Assembly: GCA_001969505.1 (NCBI GenBank)
Contig: LSSK01000419.1
Location: forward strand, 1-40,524
Length of the DNA: 40,524 nucleotides
From: Zancudomyces culisetae
Taxonomy: Eukaryota; Kickxellomycota; Harpellomycetes; Harpellales; Legeriomycetaceae
Direction of reading: 5' to 3'
Shown here: positions 25,278 through 35,700 of the stretch, piece after piece
Layout: every line of letters starts with the position of its first letter
Numbering within the stretch: position 1 is the stretch's first letter
Translations under genes and position numbers: made by a program
The notes under the pieces: generated by a model
Databases searched by the model: none
Seen by the model: only the letters and a program-made list of their open reading frames with translations
What the model was told of the DNA's origin: nothing

Positions 25278-25751
25278 ATGTTGTATAATAAAATATTTTC
25301 CAAGATTCAACCACAAGGCCTAAAAGCATGCTTCAATCAGGCGAGGAAATTCAGTACAAGGAGAATCCACATTACAAATTTGACCTACGATGTAACACCA
25401 GCGCATTTGTTCAAATACTTTAGCAATTTTGGCAAGATTGAGGATGTTTACGTTCCAAAATTCAATGATGGGCGCTACAGAGGATTTGGATTTATCACCT
25501 TTATTGTAGGAGAAAGACCTGAGAATGTCCCAAAGGCTGTTTCATCAGGTCCATACGAAACACCTGAGGAAGTCGCCCAAATAGACGAACTGATTGAAAA
25601 GGTGATTAGGAGATCCGATGGCTACGAATTTAAAGGTCGGTTTATGGGTGTTGATGTAGCAACCTCAAGAGCCAGAGTAAACACCGATTCCTCCAATAAT
25701 TTGTCTACAGAAAACACCTTTTCATATTATCCACGAAAAAACACAAAATAG
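25278..25751 (+). CDS. RRM RNA-binding protein, probably mitochondrial
   Basis: An intronless 157-residue protein with one RNA recognition motif. RNP2 is IHITNL (residues 30-35) and RNP1 is RYRGFGFITF (66-75), both with the aromatic residues that stack on RNA. The loop after RNP1 is long: about 35 residues separate it from the last strand (GRFMGVDVATSRA). The N-terminus MLYNKIFSKIQPQ and the following 15 residues are basic, free of acids and end in RKFSTRR, fitting a mitochondrial presequence. Small mitochondrial RRM proteins act in organellar transcript processing or stability, but the sequence does not say which. The 3' end converges on the secreted-protein gene. Confidence 0.85.
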   Translation: MLYNKIFSKIQPQGLKACFNQARKFSTRRIHITNLTYDVTPAHLFKYFSNFGKIEDVYVPKFNDGRYRGFGFITFIVGERPENVPKAVSSGPYETPEEVAQIDELIEKVIRRSDGYEFKGRFMGVDVATSRARVNTDSSNNLSTENTFSYYPRKNTK

Positions 25752-26392
25752 TTTTTAACACATGACTACCTAAAGCTGTTTACATGTTTACCCTGATATA
25801 GAATTTTATTACAATTTCTTCATGCTATTTTTGATAAGAGCTTAAATATATTGTTAATACTGCCATACCTGCTGGATCCTCTAGCTAGTTCTACACATGA
25901 GATTTTTTTTGTTTTACTAGATCGGTACAAGAACCAAAATCAGGAGTCTTGCCTGTCATTAACAAGAAATACCACCAAGAAAATTCATTTTTTTGGTACT
26001 AGTAGAGTGTGAGAGGGTGGATAGCCGCTAGTATACCATCTTTTATTCTTTTTAGAATATTCATTTTTTTGTGTTTTCTTTTATTTAGTAGCGGACCTCG
26101 TGCGAATATGTTGATAAACGGAAAGTGTACAACTGACAATTACATTTTTCATTACTCTTCTCCATTTATATCCTCACTTTTATACATTTCTTTATTGTGG
26201 TCTTGTAGTGAAGAACATTAATAAGATTAAATAATAATTTATTGAAATAACAAAGATCTAGATACTAAAAGAAAGAAAAAAAACTAAGTGCGGTGATGAG
26301 AAGAAAATCGGTTTAAGTGTTACAGTTCAGTTTTTCTAGTAGAACTTTTTTTACTCAACTTTACCCCTACCTTCATGAATAAATCCAGTCGA
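25752..26392. other. Convergent 3' region
   Basis: A 641-base gap between convergent stops. An ATG frame at 26102 and a 70-codon frame at 26009-26221 are hydrophobic AT-rich translations without recognisable features. I see no gene. Confidence 0.4.
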
Positions 26393-27118
26393 CTAATTGG
26401 ATGCGCTAATACTGAGCTTAAGAGTCTTGGTACGGGTAATAGTACGAATGCGTTTGCTCTTACTGTTGCTGTGGTTTCTGAGCATGGACTTTTTTGATAC
26501 CGACTTTGTTAAGGTTAGAATTTCTGATCTATGGTTAGAGATTACAGTGCTTAAATTGATTCCAGTTGTCTTGTGGGTGGCTATTTTCGATTTTCTAGTT
26601 ATTTTGGCACCCTTAGCACCCTTGGTACTACGATCCTTAAATTTGGTCTTATGAGGCTTTTTTGGCGGGCCGGGGAGAGCTCTATCAGCGGCCTTATTAG
26701 CAAACGTCTTTTTGTTTTTAATATTTCTGTGTTGAACCTTGAAACCTGCCTCAAAGTCACAATCTCTTACCGAAAGATCGCCACACTCGAGACTGTTCAA
26801 GGTGTCATAATTGAATGGACCGGCTTCCACGTCGTTTTTCGATACAATATACACATTTTTGTTAAATTTCAAAGTAAATCCTGCAAAGTCGGCAGAGTAC
26901 ATGCATTTTTCTCCTTTGCAGTCTTTGTTTACAAGCTGCATTGGCACATATTCGTTTAGTTTGACAATTCCGTTTTTCTTTGCGTAAATAAAAACTTGGT
27001 CAAGATTTTCTGGGTTGGTATGAATAATCGCCTCAAATCTCGTGAATTGAGCATTGCAAATAATGCTGTATAGTACAACAAGAGTGAAAAATGATAATAT
27101 TTTTGAGTCAAGTATCAT
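26393..27118 (-). CDS. Secreted basic protein, function unknown
   Basis: A single-exon frame of 241 residues. Residues 1-23 form a classical signal peptide (ILSFFTLVVLYSIICNA, likely cut before QFTRFEA). The next 100 residues look globular, with Thr, Phe and Tyr in strand-like segments and four cysteines (67, 72, 112, 120), enough for two disulphides. From about residue 130 the chain is highly basic, Lys/Arg/Ser/Thr-rich and probably disordered, with no further cysteines. I do not recognise the family. A cell-wall or extracellular polymer-binding role would fit a folded head with a polycationic tail, but that is inference. The ATG is the first in frame and is preceded by an A-rich context. 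Confidence 0.75.
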   Translation of the reverse strand: MILDSKILSFFTLVVLYSIICNAQFTRFEAIIHTNPENLDQVFIYAKKNGIVKLNEYVPMQLVNKDCKGEKCMYSADFAGFTLKFNKNVYIVSKNDVEAGPFNYDTLNSLECGDLSVRDCDFEAGFKVQHRNIKNKKTFANKAADRALPGPPKKPHKTKFKDRSTKGAKGAKITRKSKIATHKTTGINLSTVISNHRSEILTLTKSVSKKSMLRNHSNSKSKRIRTITRTKTLKLSISASN

Positions 27119-30100
27119 GTTTTTTTCCTAGTATAACCACTGGTTTCTAATGAATTATTTGGTATCAAAATAACGACCGGGTTTGTATGAGTGATATATG
27201 TTGAGTTTTCGTACTTGGTAAGACAGTGCTACTGTAATGTAATATATGTTGAATTAAAAGAGTTCATTCGCTTTGGCTATTTTTCTTATATTTATATCAA
27301 TGTGTACGATTCTTGGTTCTGTTCAGCTATTAATGTGCTTTACAAATATTCTCTTCATTATATCTATTGATTGTATACAATCCCCCCATACTTTACTAGT
27401 GGTATGGTCTTTGCAAACTTCATTATTCATGACAAGTCTTTACCATTATATAATATGTTCTATTTTAAACTGCTTTCAATCCCAAAGTAAAGCTTACACC
27501 ATACCAGTTGAAAATCCGTTTAGATGGAGTTCATAAATATCAGATCAATGGAAAACGGTGCCATAATTTTGTATACATTATTTAATCTAAATTTTCTTGC
27601 TGCTTAAGCACCAAGTGTGAATTTGAGATGATTCTCAACCAAGAAATGCGAAACTGTCTCAATATTATAAAGCTAAAACATTATACTGGGGCATACTTCA
27701 ATTTTAATAATTAATTTTATTAAATTGGGGATTTTAATAATACTCTTGGGTAGAAGACAAGGAATCTTACTTGGACATTTACAACTGATGAAAGAATTAA
27801 CATAGACTATAAATAAAAGGGGTGTTTTTAATAACATTTACCAAATTGATTGCACGAAGCCTGGTATTTGTTATCTGTCTCGGCCCATTTCGTAGTGAAG
27901 ATTTACAACTTTCATTTTCATAAAGCATTTTATTTAGTATAGCTGAGATGTACTCACTTGGTGTTGTGCTAGAAACAGCTTTTAAAAGCAAAAAGAATCC
28001 TTTTTTGGTAGGATAATGTAGTTTATAACCTAATAATCATGGGATGTAATGTGAGTTTAATTTGTAAAAATCGTTGCGCTGGTGCACCTGAAATACAAAC
28101 ACAAGATATCCTTCGTAGAATCAACTAATTTTCACCATAAACCCTTGACATGTTAACTTGGGATCTGCTGTTTTTAGACCAAAATTATAGTACCTTTCAC
28201 CTTTTTTTAATGCATTAGATTGATGTCACATCCCTGATACTTTTTTTTATCTGTGATATAAAATATGACCAAGAATACATTAACAACGAGTAACTTATAT
28301 TTAATATTCACAGGGTTTACCATATATTTTGTAGTTACAAAGCTGATGAACCAAACAGCATGTACTAAGAGCTCAGGTAAAATAAAAATCAAAATTGTAC
28401 CGAAAACACACTGCGTACTAAACGCAACCCCTTGCTCCTCCCTCGAGAGGCCACCCACACCATCCACTCTATACTTTTATTTTTTTGGAGAGGGGGGTAT
28501 CTTTTTCATCAACATGCGACGGCAAGTAAAATGTATAGCTCAAAGTAAGCACAAGGACCAAACAAGGACGCTAACTCGTGTACTCGCATCATAATTTTTG
28601 AGCTAGCTGCTTATAAGTGGCTCAGAAAATGAAAAACAACCAATCTTTCGCTTGGGTCGTATGAACATTCTAGTGCGTTTATCTATTTGAAGACTTGTTG
28701 TTTTATTGAAAGCGAACTGGTTATTCTATGATCAAAACAAAGAGCATAACCACATTTTCTCTCCAACAAGTTGCTTATAGTCTATAAGAGTCTATGAAAA
28801 AGTACCTGCAGCGTTCCAAATATCTGGTGGACATGAAAAAAAAAGCGTTTAAACCAACTTTTTTTCTTCTTGGATTGTTATTAAGTCGATAGTTTTATTA
28901 AAAATGCAACATTGTGTACTTTGAGTTCAAATATTACACTGAACAATACACTAAACAATGCACTGTGCATATTCAATGTTCATGTAAATCCAAACACAAA
29001 TCCAAACACACTGAAATATTTAAACGCTGCTACAAACAGAAAAATGAAATGTAATGCACTAACCAGCATCATAAGTAATTGTTTTTTTGAATTCTCTGGT
29101 TTGCTTCTTGTGTAACACTGTTTAATTGTGCTTTTGTTTTTTTTTGCTAACATCGATTTTTTTTTTTTGAATTTTATTCTTTTTAAACTGAGAAAAAATT
29201 TTGCGGATAATATTTAGGACATTTTGGATTTTACTAAAAATATGCTATAAATTTTACCCGCATTCCAATCAAGAATGGAGCCTATACATTTATTTGAATG
29301 CAGAAAAGCTAGGACAAAAAGATATACAATGTTTTCGCGTTCATTTTCACCAAATTGTTTTTGGAGATAAATTCTATTTGTTACTGTAGATGAAACCTTG
29401 GAAAACTAAAGATACCCGCAGCACCTTGCTGGAATTAAACTGTCACAAAATCCATTACTTACCAAAGACCCAGCATTATGTTTCCAAACGCTTATTGGGC
29501 ATTATCAATTGGAATTTCGAAACTGATGTGAAAGTTTAATATTAATGTGACACACTTTGGAGAATTATGAAGATAAAGTCAACATAAACAGCACATGTAT
29601 CAATGCGAGAATCGAATTTGGTCACACTTTACGATTTCAACAAGTGGAGAATAAAAAGAGGGAAAATTTTTTTTTACATAGTAAGCAAAATCTTGAATTA
29701 TCTGTCTTTCATGAGTATAAAGCGGAATAAAAAAATATATAAAGTGGAAAGCGCGCTGTTTTGGCCGCTCTTTTATGTTTTTTTTGCATTTTAGCAGACC
29801 AAATTAAGTAAAGAGACAAATTTTAGCCAGTTAAGGTTCCGATATAGCCATTCGTAAAAAAGGGGGCAATAGTCATGCTATGTTGCATAAAACGAATTAT
29901 TTCACTTTGTCAGGTTGATGCTTTATAAACGAGTGTATAAAAAATACTTTTTGCAAAAGTGAATTAAAAAATACGATACTTAAAAGTTAGAGAGTAAGTT
30001 CATCCTGTTCAAAACTAAGTTTCATTAGTTTATACATACTCTGGTGTGCCATAGCTCTAGTAATTGAAATATACACTAAGATATATTTTCGCCACTCACT

Positions 30101-30206
30101 GGTGTTAGGCAAACCTGTTATTTTAATTTCTTCTAATAGTAGTGTTTGTGATATCATAGAAATATAAACGAAACAGCTTAAATTAAAATAAACTACAATT
30201 ATCAGC
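27119..30206. other. Gene-poor 3.1 kb region with possible relics
   Basis: No intact gene is supported. Segments that look more coding than background are a minus-strand exon-like block at 27842-28029 (listed separately), an ATG frame of 109 codons at 28265-28594 (plus), and two abutting frames at 29201-29539 (plus) split by one TAG. The rest is AT-rich with homopolymers. The last few hundred bases must include the kinase promoter. Confidence 0.4.
27842..28029 (-). pseudogene. MutS-like exon fragment, possible Msh4 relic
   Basis: A 188-base block, open in one frame, lies between a TAG acceptor (28031-28030) and a GTAAAT donor (27841 down), the same signals used by true introns here. It reads YKLHYPTKKGFFLLLK, a 30-residue spacer, then SLRNGPRQITNTRLRAINL. 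The order resembles the lever/clamp part of MutS proteins; this window's MSH2 has PTYGYCFRLS and TLRNGVYFTTSVLRKYS at the same spacing. Msh4 proteins have a GFFIQM-type segment there. No Walker A or B motif follows in the 720 bases before the next gene, so a complete gene is ruled out. Chance similarity remains possible. Confidence 0.22.
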
Positions 30207-31718
30207 ATGAGTACACTAAACAAAGCTGACTTGCGAAGCAGAACAGAGGAGCATATTGGTATGTGTACTGAGCGCAACGTTATGAGTAATGGTTTGGAAT
30301 ATTTAGCGAACAAGAATGAGAACGGAAGGTGTGGAAAAGTAGTATTTGAACTCAGTAGCGAGAACCTACTTGGTAGAGGGCGAATATCCAGCGTGTATCG
30401 GGGGCGGCTATATCAAGAGAATTGCAATATAAGCGTAGAAAACCTCAACAAAGAGCGATATATAGACTGTGCCGTTAAACTGGTGGATATAAACGATGAG
30501 GATGCAGTAGAGTTGGGGATCTTAGAAGCATGCACTTTAGATTATCTAAAGAAAGCCATGGACGCCGAGGATTTGGCGGGAGTCGTTGAATATTACGGGA
30601 TTGCTGTATTTGATCACAGCTTGTCAGAAAAAGAGCTCAAAAGTATCCAAGAGGGTGTTGGACAACTAGATACATCCCGAAAAGGTGATTTGGAATACGA
30701 ACTTGTGTTTATGGATACAAAACCGTCGCCTTCGGACATTAAAACGATGCTTGGAGCGGGCGTTAGGTGGGCGATAGTACTAAAGTTATATGAAAATGGT
30801 AATACTTGGAGTTGGAGTTTTAAAAACTCCGAGTTGATGGGAGCAGCCCTTTTTGAGAATTGGTCAAAGAAGCTACTGAATACCCTGAATAAAATACACA
30901 GTCTGGGTGTAATAAATAATGATATTAAGCCACACAACATTATGGTTACAGACAACCATGGAATCAGAATAGGTGATTTTTCGACGGTTGTGTATTCGGG
31001 TGACTTGTTAGAACAAATAGAGAAAGTATACGGCTTTTCTCCTAAAAAGCTGCTAGCATATGGTGATATGCCCGGAACAATTCCATACTCAGCCCCAGAG
31101 CTGTTTGGTAGAGAGTATAATGTCAAAACATTATCTAAAGTGCGTTTATCTACCAAGTCGGATGACGGTACCAATAAGCTGGTTAGGACATTTGGCAATT
31201 CAGACCTGTTTTCTGCTGGAGTAACTCTGTTCTGTTTGTTTATCTCTGGAAAAGAGCCGTACCACTTGATTAGAAATAATGTTGAGCTCCTTATCTTGGC
31301 CAAAAAGGGTAAATTCTTAGACTGGGAAATGTCGCATTTGACTAGCCGCGCCTCATTGAAAAAGTATAGCGAGCCAGTTTTAAACCAAAAAAGCTCATTT
31401 GACTCGTTTCAAAGCGGTTTATCTATTGATAATGACACGCTACCAACTGCGAAAAGAGACTCTTGTAGCACTTTTAACAGAGCCAGTGGGGAATACAGCG
31501 CCGAAGTCGCATCAAGAAAGCTTGTGCTTCATTCTTCAAGCGAAACTATCAACTCTGTCTTGGATAGCGTTCCTTGCACTCCAAAAAGCCCATCTCCTAC
31601 AAACTCAAAAAATCAGTGTCCTCAGCTATCCTATCTAGACGGGTCTCCTGTATCTGAATCTGCCTATCAACTCATTAAACTGTTGACGTCCACTGATATC
31701 AGTGCGCGGCGTCTCTGA
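30207..31718 (+). CDS. Protein kinase-like protein, non-RD type
   Basis: A 503-residue single-exon protein with a divergent kinase domain. The glycine loop is GRGRISSVYRG (56-66), the ATP-anchoring lysine is in CAVKLV (Lys91), and the hinge is near AIVLKLYENG. The catalytic loop reads NNDIKPHN (237-244), so Asp239, Lys241 and Asn244 are kept but the HRD His and Arg are Asn. The metal motif is DFS (257-259) instead of DFG. PYSAPELFG (294-301) and SDLFSAGV (332-339) mark subdomains VIII and IX. A Ser-rich insert of about 95 residues separates subdomain X from a final segment LIKLLTSTDISARRL resembling subdomain XI, and the protein stops there. There is another insert of about 45 residues before the hinge. 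Activity is plausible. I cannot place it in a named family. The ATG follows an AT-rich leader. Confidence 0.82.
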   Translation: MSTLNKADLRSRTEEHIGMCTERNVMSNGLEYLANKNENGRCGKVVFELSSENLLGRGRISSVYRGRLYQENCNISVENLNKERYIDCAVKLVDINDEDAVELGILEACTLDYLKKAMDAEDLAGVVEYYGIAVFDHSLSEKELKSIQEGVGQLDTSRKGDLEYELVFMDTKPSPSDIKTMLGAGVRWAIVLKLYENGNTWSWSFKNSELMGAALFENWSKKLLNTLNKIHSLGVINNDIKPHNIMVTDNHGIRIGDFSTVVYSGDLLEQIEKVYGFSPKKLLAYGDMPGTIPYSAPELFGREYNVKTLSKVRLSTKSDDGTNKLVRTFGNSDLFSAGVTLFCLFISGKEPYHLIRNNVELLILAKKGKFLDWEMSHLTSRASLKKYSEPVLNQKSSFDSFQSGLSIDNDTLPTAKRDSCSTFNRASGEYSAEVASRKLVLHSSSETINSVLDSVPCTPKSPSPTNSKNQCPQLSYLDGSPVSESAYQLIKLLTSTDISARRL

Positions 31719-32719
31719 TTGTACTTTTATTTTTTATTTTTTATTTTTTAGCTGCACATACATTTGTCTTTATAGTAGTTTTTCTCTTTTTTTTCTGGTT
31801 TTTCTCCTTAGTTTCTGCCTTCAAAGATATTTTTTCTAGGCGACCCTTTAACATTTAGATGTAAATACAGCCAAGTACATTTATTTTGTATCTTTACTGG
31901 TTTAAAGAAAAATGATCTGAAGAATCATATTGCCATTTATCTGACCTTGGTTGGTTTGTTGCAATTTTATTTTATTAAGAATTATCGGAGTCTCTGAATT
32001 ATAGTAAATGGCTATAAAATTGAAAAAATAAAGTATGAAAAAGCCTTATCGAAGACACATTATACGCATTATTTATAGCTTAAAACTCACGATGTCCCCG
32101 TTATTCCTTCTCTCAAAACGCAGGAAGTGGGAGTACATAATCATTAGACTAGTTTTCTTACTTTTTCGTTTGTTTGAAGATGCTTAGGTTGTATTGTACT
32201 CTAGGCTTGGAGGGGTTTATTTTACGCTAAGTGGCTGTAATTTTACACGAAAATTGAATTACAAGACTAAAAACAATTCCACACATTCCTGAGGGAAATA
32301 TTTGAATGCAAATGTGTTGTGAATGGAATAAATATTAGGTAATAATTGTACTCTCTTTTGAAAAGAACCAGCACATATACAATAATCCTTGAATTTCGTG
32401 TAAAAGATAAGGCCAGAGAGATATTCCAGTAGGTAGTATAGAACAAAAGAAGAAAATAGAGCCTACCGAGTTTCTGGAGATCTAACGATTGGTACGGAAA
32501 GCGGTCAACTTTTTTTAAACTTTAACAGGAAATTGCAAAATTTATACATCTCGATTAAAGCACACAAGGCTTATACCTTACAAATTAAACACATCAAGCG
32601 TAAAACAAAAAAAATACAACCAAAGGGGATAAACACACCTCAAATCGAATAAAGTAGCGGGAATTGTATTTCAACGTTTCTGCTTTTTTTTTTTAGTATT
32701 ACAGGGGATGAAATAAAGT
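31719..32719. other. Intergenic, kinase 3' to DOP1 promoter
   Basis: A 1001-base gap. An ATTTTTT repeat (about 31727-31750) follows the kinase stop and may help 3' processing. No further frame has recognisable features. A short ATG-AAA-TAA (32708-32716) lies just before the DOP1 start and would be a minimal upstream ORF. Confidence 0.4.
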
Positions 32720-35700
32720 ATGGAAGACAAAAAGATTATAGAAGGGAACCAAAATATAACAGGTATGACGAGTAGTCCAGCCTCCAGCAAACAAAACTTT
32801 ATGCCTAAACTAGCGCCATATATTGATAAAGCTTCAGGTATGTAATTTTCTCTCCTACTTTTGTCCCATCCCTTCTGTTTTTGTTTTTTTTGCTATTTAG
32901 AGTAAAATATTTATTATTAGGATATAAATTAAACCTGAAATTAAATTATACTCAATACATAGAGTATTCCAGGGATCCCAAGTATCAAAAATATGCTCAA
33001 GCCCTGGATAAAAACTTGCAAACCTTCGAATATGTGACAGAATGGGCCGATATCACTGCATTCCTGACGAAATTAGAGCGAGTTTTCGAGACATACTCCC
33101 AGTACACGCTTATTCCCGAGAAGGAAGTGGTGGCGAAAAGACTTGCACAGTGTCTAAACCCTGCTCTCCCAACAGGTGTCCATCAAAAGGCACTTAGAGT
33201 ATACAAGCTGATATTTGGAATGCTTGACACGGAGCAGCTGGGTGCCGATTTACGACTTTATGCAATGGGTCTATTTCCATTTATAAAGCAGGCATCAGTC
33301 AGTATAAGGGAGCAAGCCATCGAATTGTTACAGACATATATTACACCAGTGATTTTAGATAACAGGGAACATTTGAAGGGGTTTATGATAGCAACATTAT
33401 CTGGGTTAGACCAAGAAAAATCAGAGACATCACAGAGGTGTTTTGCGATATTCAAAACTCTATCCGAGAAAATTACAAGTGAAATATTTTTTCAAACTAT
33501 ATTTTACATACTGATAACAATACCAGGTCAACGGGAATCCGGGTTGATGGTGTTGGGAAGGTTCATGCCGAGATTTAGCGACGAGAAAGAACTGGTGGCA
33601 TATTTGGGGCCCAATTCTAAAATGGTAATAGCAGGACTGTCGGAAACATTAAGGGATAGAGATCCATTGACAGTGCGAGCGGTGCTTGATTTGCTTGTTT
33701 TGAATTTTAGGCTTGATAGGAAAATATTTGGTGAAAGTGAGCTCGTTGAACTTATGCGACCGGTAGTTGAGGTTATTTTTAGAAAGGATATGTCGCTAAA
33801 TAGGCGGGTATATTCTTGGTGGCAAGGTGAAGGAGAAACACCCATTGAGCAACAACGGTACTTTGCAAGTAACGCGCTAACTCCTCTGTGCAAGATGCTG
33901 AAGCAATGGCTCGAAGCTATAAGACTTGAAAATGGACTGGATGAATATATAGCGTTGGCTAGACTTTCGATTCATCTTATGGACAAGTCTGATGTCGCAC
34001 AGCCGCTTCTTCAGCGGTTGCTTATAGGAATAATGGATGTATACGGGGGATTGTTGGAGGTTTATCAGAGAGGAGGTACGCAGATAAACTCAATGGCGGA
34101 GCATGTAACACGGACTTTGTTCGAAATGCTGTATCCAACATTCCTGTGGTCACAGGCCATGATTTTGCTTTTTAGGAACGCTAGTGGAGGTAATATCACG
34201 AAATGGCAGCGGGATATAGAGACATTTTCAGCGATTTTAGATCTGTTGGTTTCAACAGACGAGGAGATCGTGAATGTTCACATTCCAATGGCGTTTCTAG
34301 CGATTATATCGTTGGAAAAGTATGTACTGCAGAGTAAAAAACGCGAAAGTGTAGTGATAGTGCATGAATTGCTGATTCGTATAGCGCGGAGGTTATATTC
34401 ACAAATACCAAACAATTTGGGTTCGAGTGTACTAGACAGCGAGAAATTCAAAGTAATAAACGCAAGAGAGGTCGAGCCCATAGAGTACATCGAGGCCTTT
34501 TACAAGGTAAAAGAGGGGTTGGAATTTCTGAAGGCTTTTAACAACCAAAACGTCGGCAGTGTTGATGAAAGCCAGTTGATTCAGGCGTTTTCCTGGCCCG
34601 AGTCCAGAACTTCTCCATTGGATTTAAATTCAATCACAGCGGTGGCGTTGGTGCAGCTTGAGAACATAACAATAAACATACAGGATACTTTGGTGTTGGA
34701 TAATACATACTTTCTCTACAGAATATTAGTTGAGCGATACCACACTGTGGTGATTGAAGATGTCAATGGTAACATACAGGATTCGATTGATGGTTTATTT
34801 AGTGCGAACTTAGAGTACTCAAAAAAACTATTTAACCTTGCGATTTCAGGAACCAATTATCCCCAGGTTTGTGCGGTAGTCAAAAATATACTAACATGTA
34901 TAAAGTATAAGCACTTGATAGTAGCAACCGATCTTCTGCAAAGTTGCGATAGTTTTGGGATTTCTGATGGCGCGTATAACGAATCCAGCGTATTAGAGCT
35001 GATTCTTAAGAATCTCTGGGATTATGTTATGATCTCGGGATGCGAGGAGTCGGTGTTGATAATCGATGAATTCCGCAAAGTATATGGTGAGGCAGAGATA
35101 ATTTTTGCGATAGCACGGCAAACAGGGTTTGATCGGGATGTTACTTGCAAGTTTACTGATACGTTTGTTCAATTTTGGAATGTGTTTTATTGTACCGAGC
35201 ACAGATTTTACGATGTATACAAATCTGAGAACGAACTTAATTTGGAATATTCGTTTTCTGCGCTGGTTTCGGGATCTAATGATTTAACGCAGTTTATTTT
35301 GTATGTATCGATGTTGATTAGTGTGCTAGAGCACTTTACATCAGAGCTGTCGGTAGAAACCAGTCTAGTAGCCTTCAACAGGCGGACGCCAGCTACGGGC
35401 AAGTTATTGGGAAAAAGGTGGTTGCAAGGTGATGTGAATTTAGGCTCGGTCTTGGTGCCATTAGTTCACTATTTATACGTATACTTATCACAAAATCTTG
35501 TGTACGTGAATAACGATACTATAATGGATCAAGAAACCGAAAAAGCGCAACATACACAGAGATTTTATCCATTTTTATTTCAATCAAATGCCGAAACTGA
35601 ACACTTGACACGAGTTATTACGTTGATTAAAAAGGTCATAGAAATCAGCTCGGAGAGGGTGATGTATTGGCTAAACTCACCAATAACCGGGTTTAGAATG

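Noticed and set aside
26009-26221. 70-codon plus-strand frame with hydrophobic segments
   Set aside because: Lies in a 3' region between convergent genes, and its Phe/Ser/Leu bias follows T-rich DNA.
28207-28467. 86-codon minus-strand frame with a membrane helix
   Set aside because: Starts with GTG, overlaps an equally long plus-strand frame, and has no recognisable motif.
29603-29794. 63-codon ATG frame upstream of the kinase
   Set aside because: Lys/Ile/Phe-rich AT-driven composition, no motif, not in frame with the neighbouring relic.
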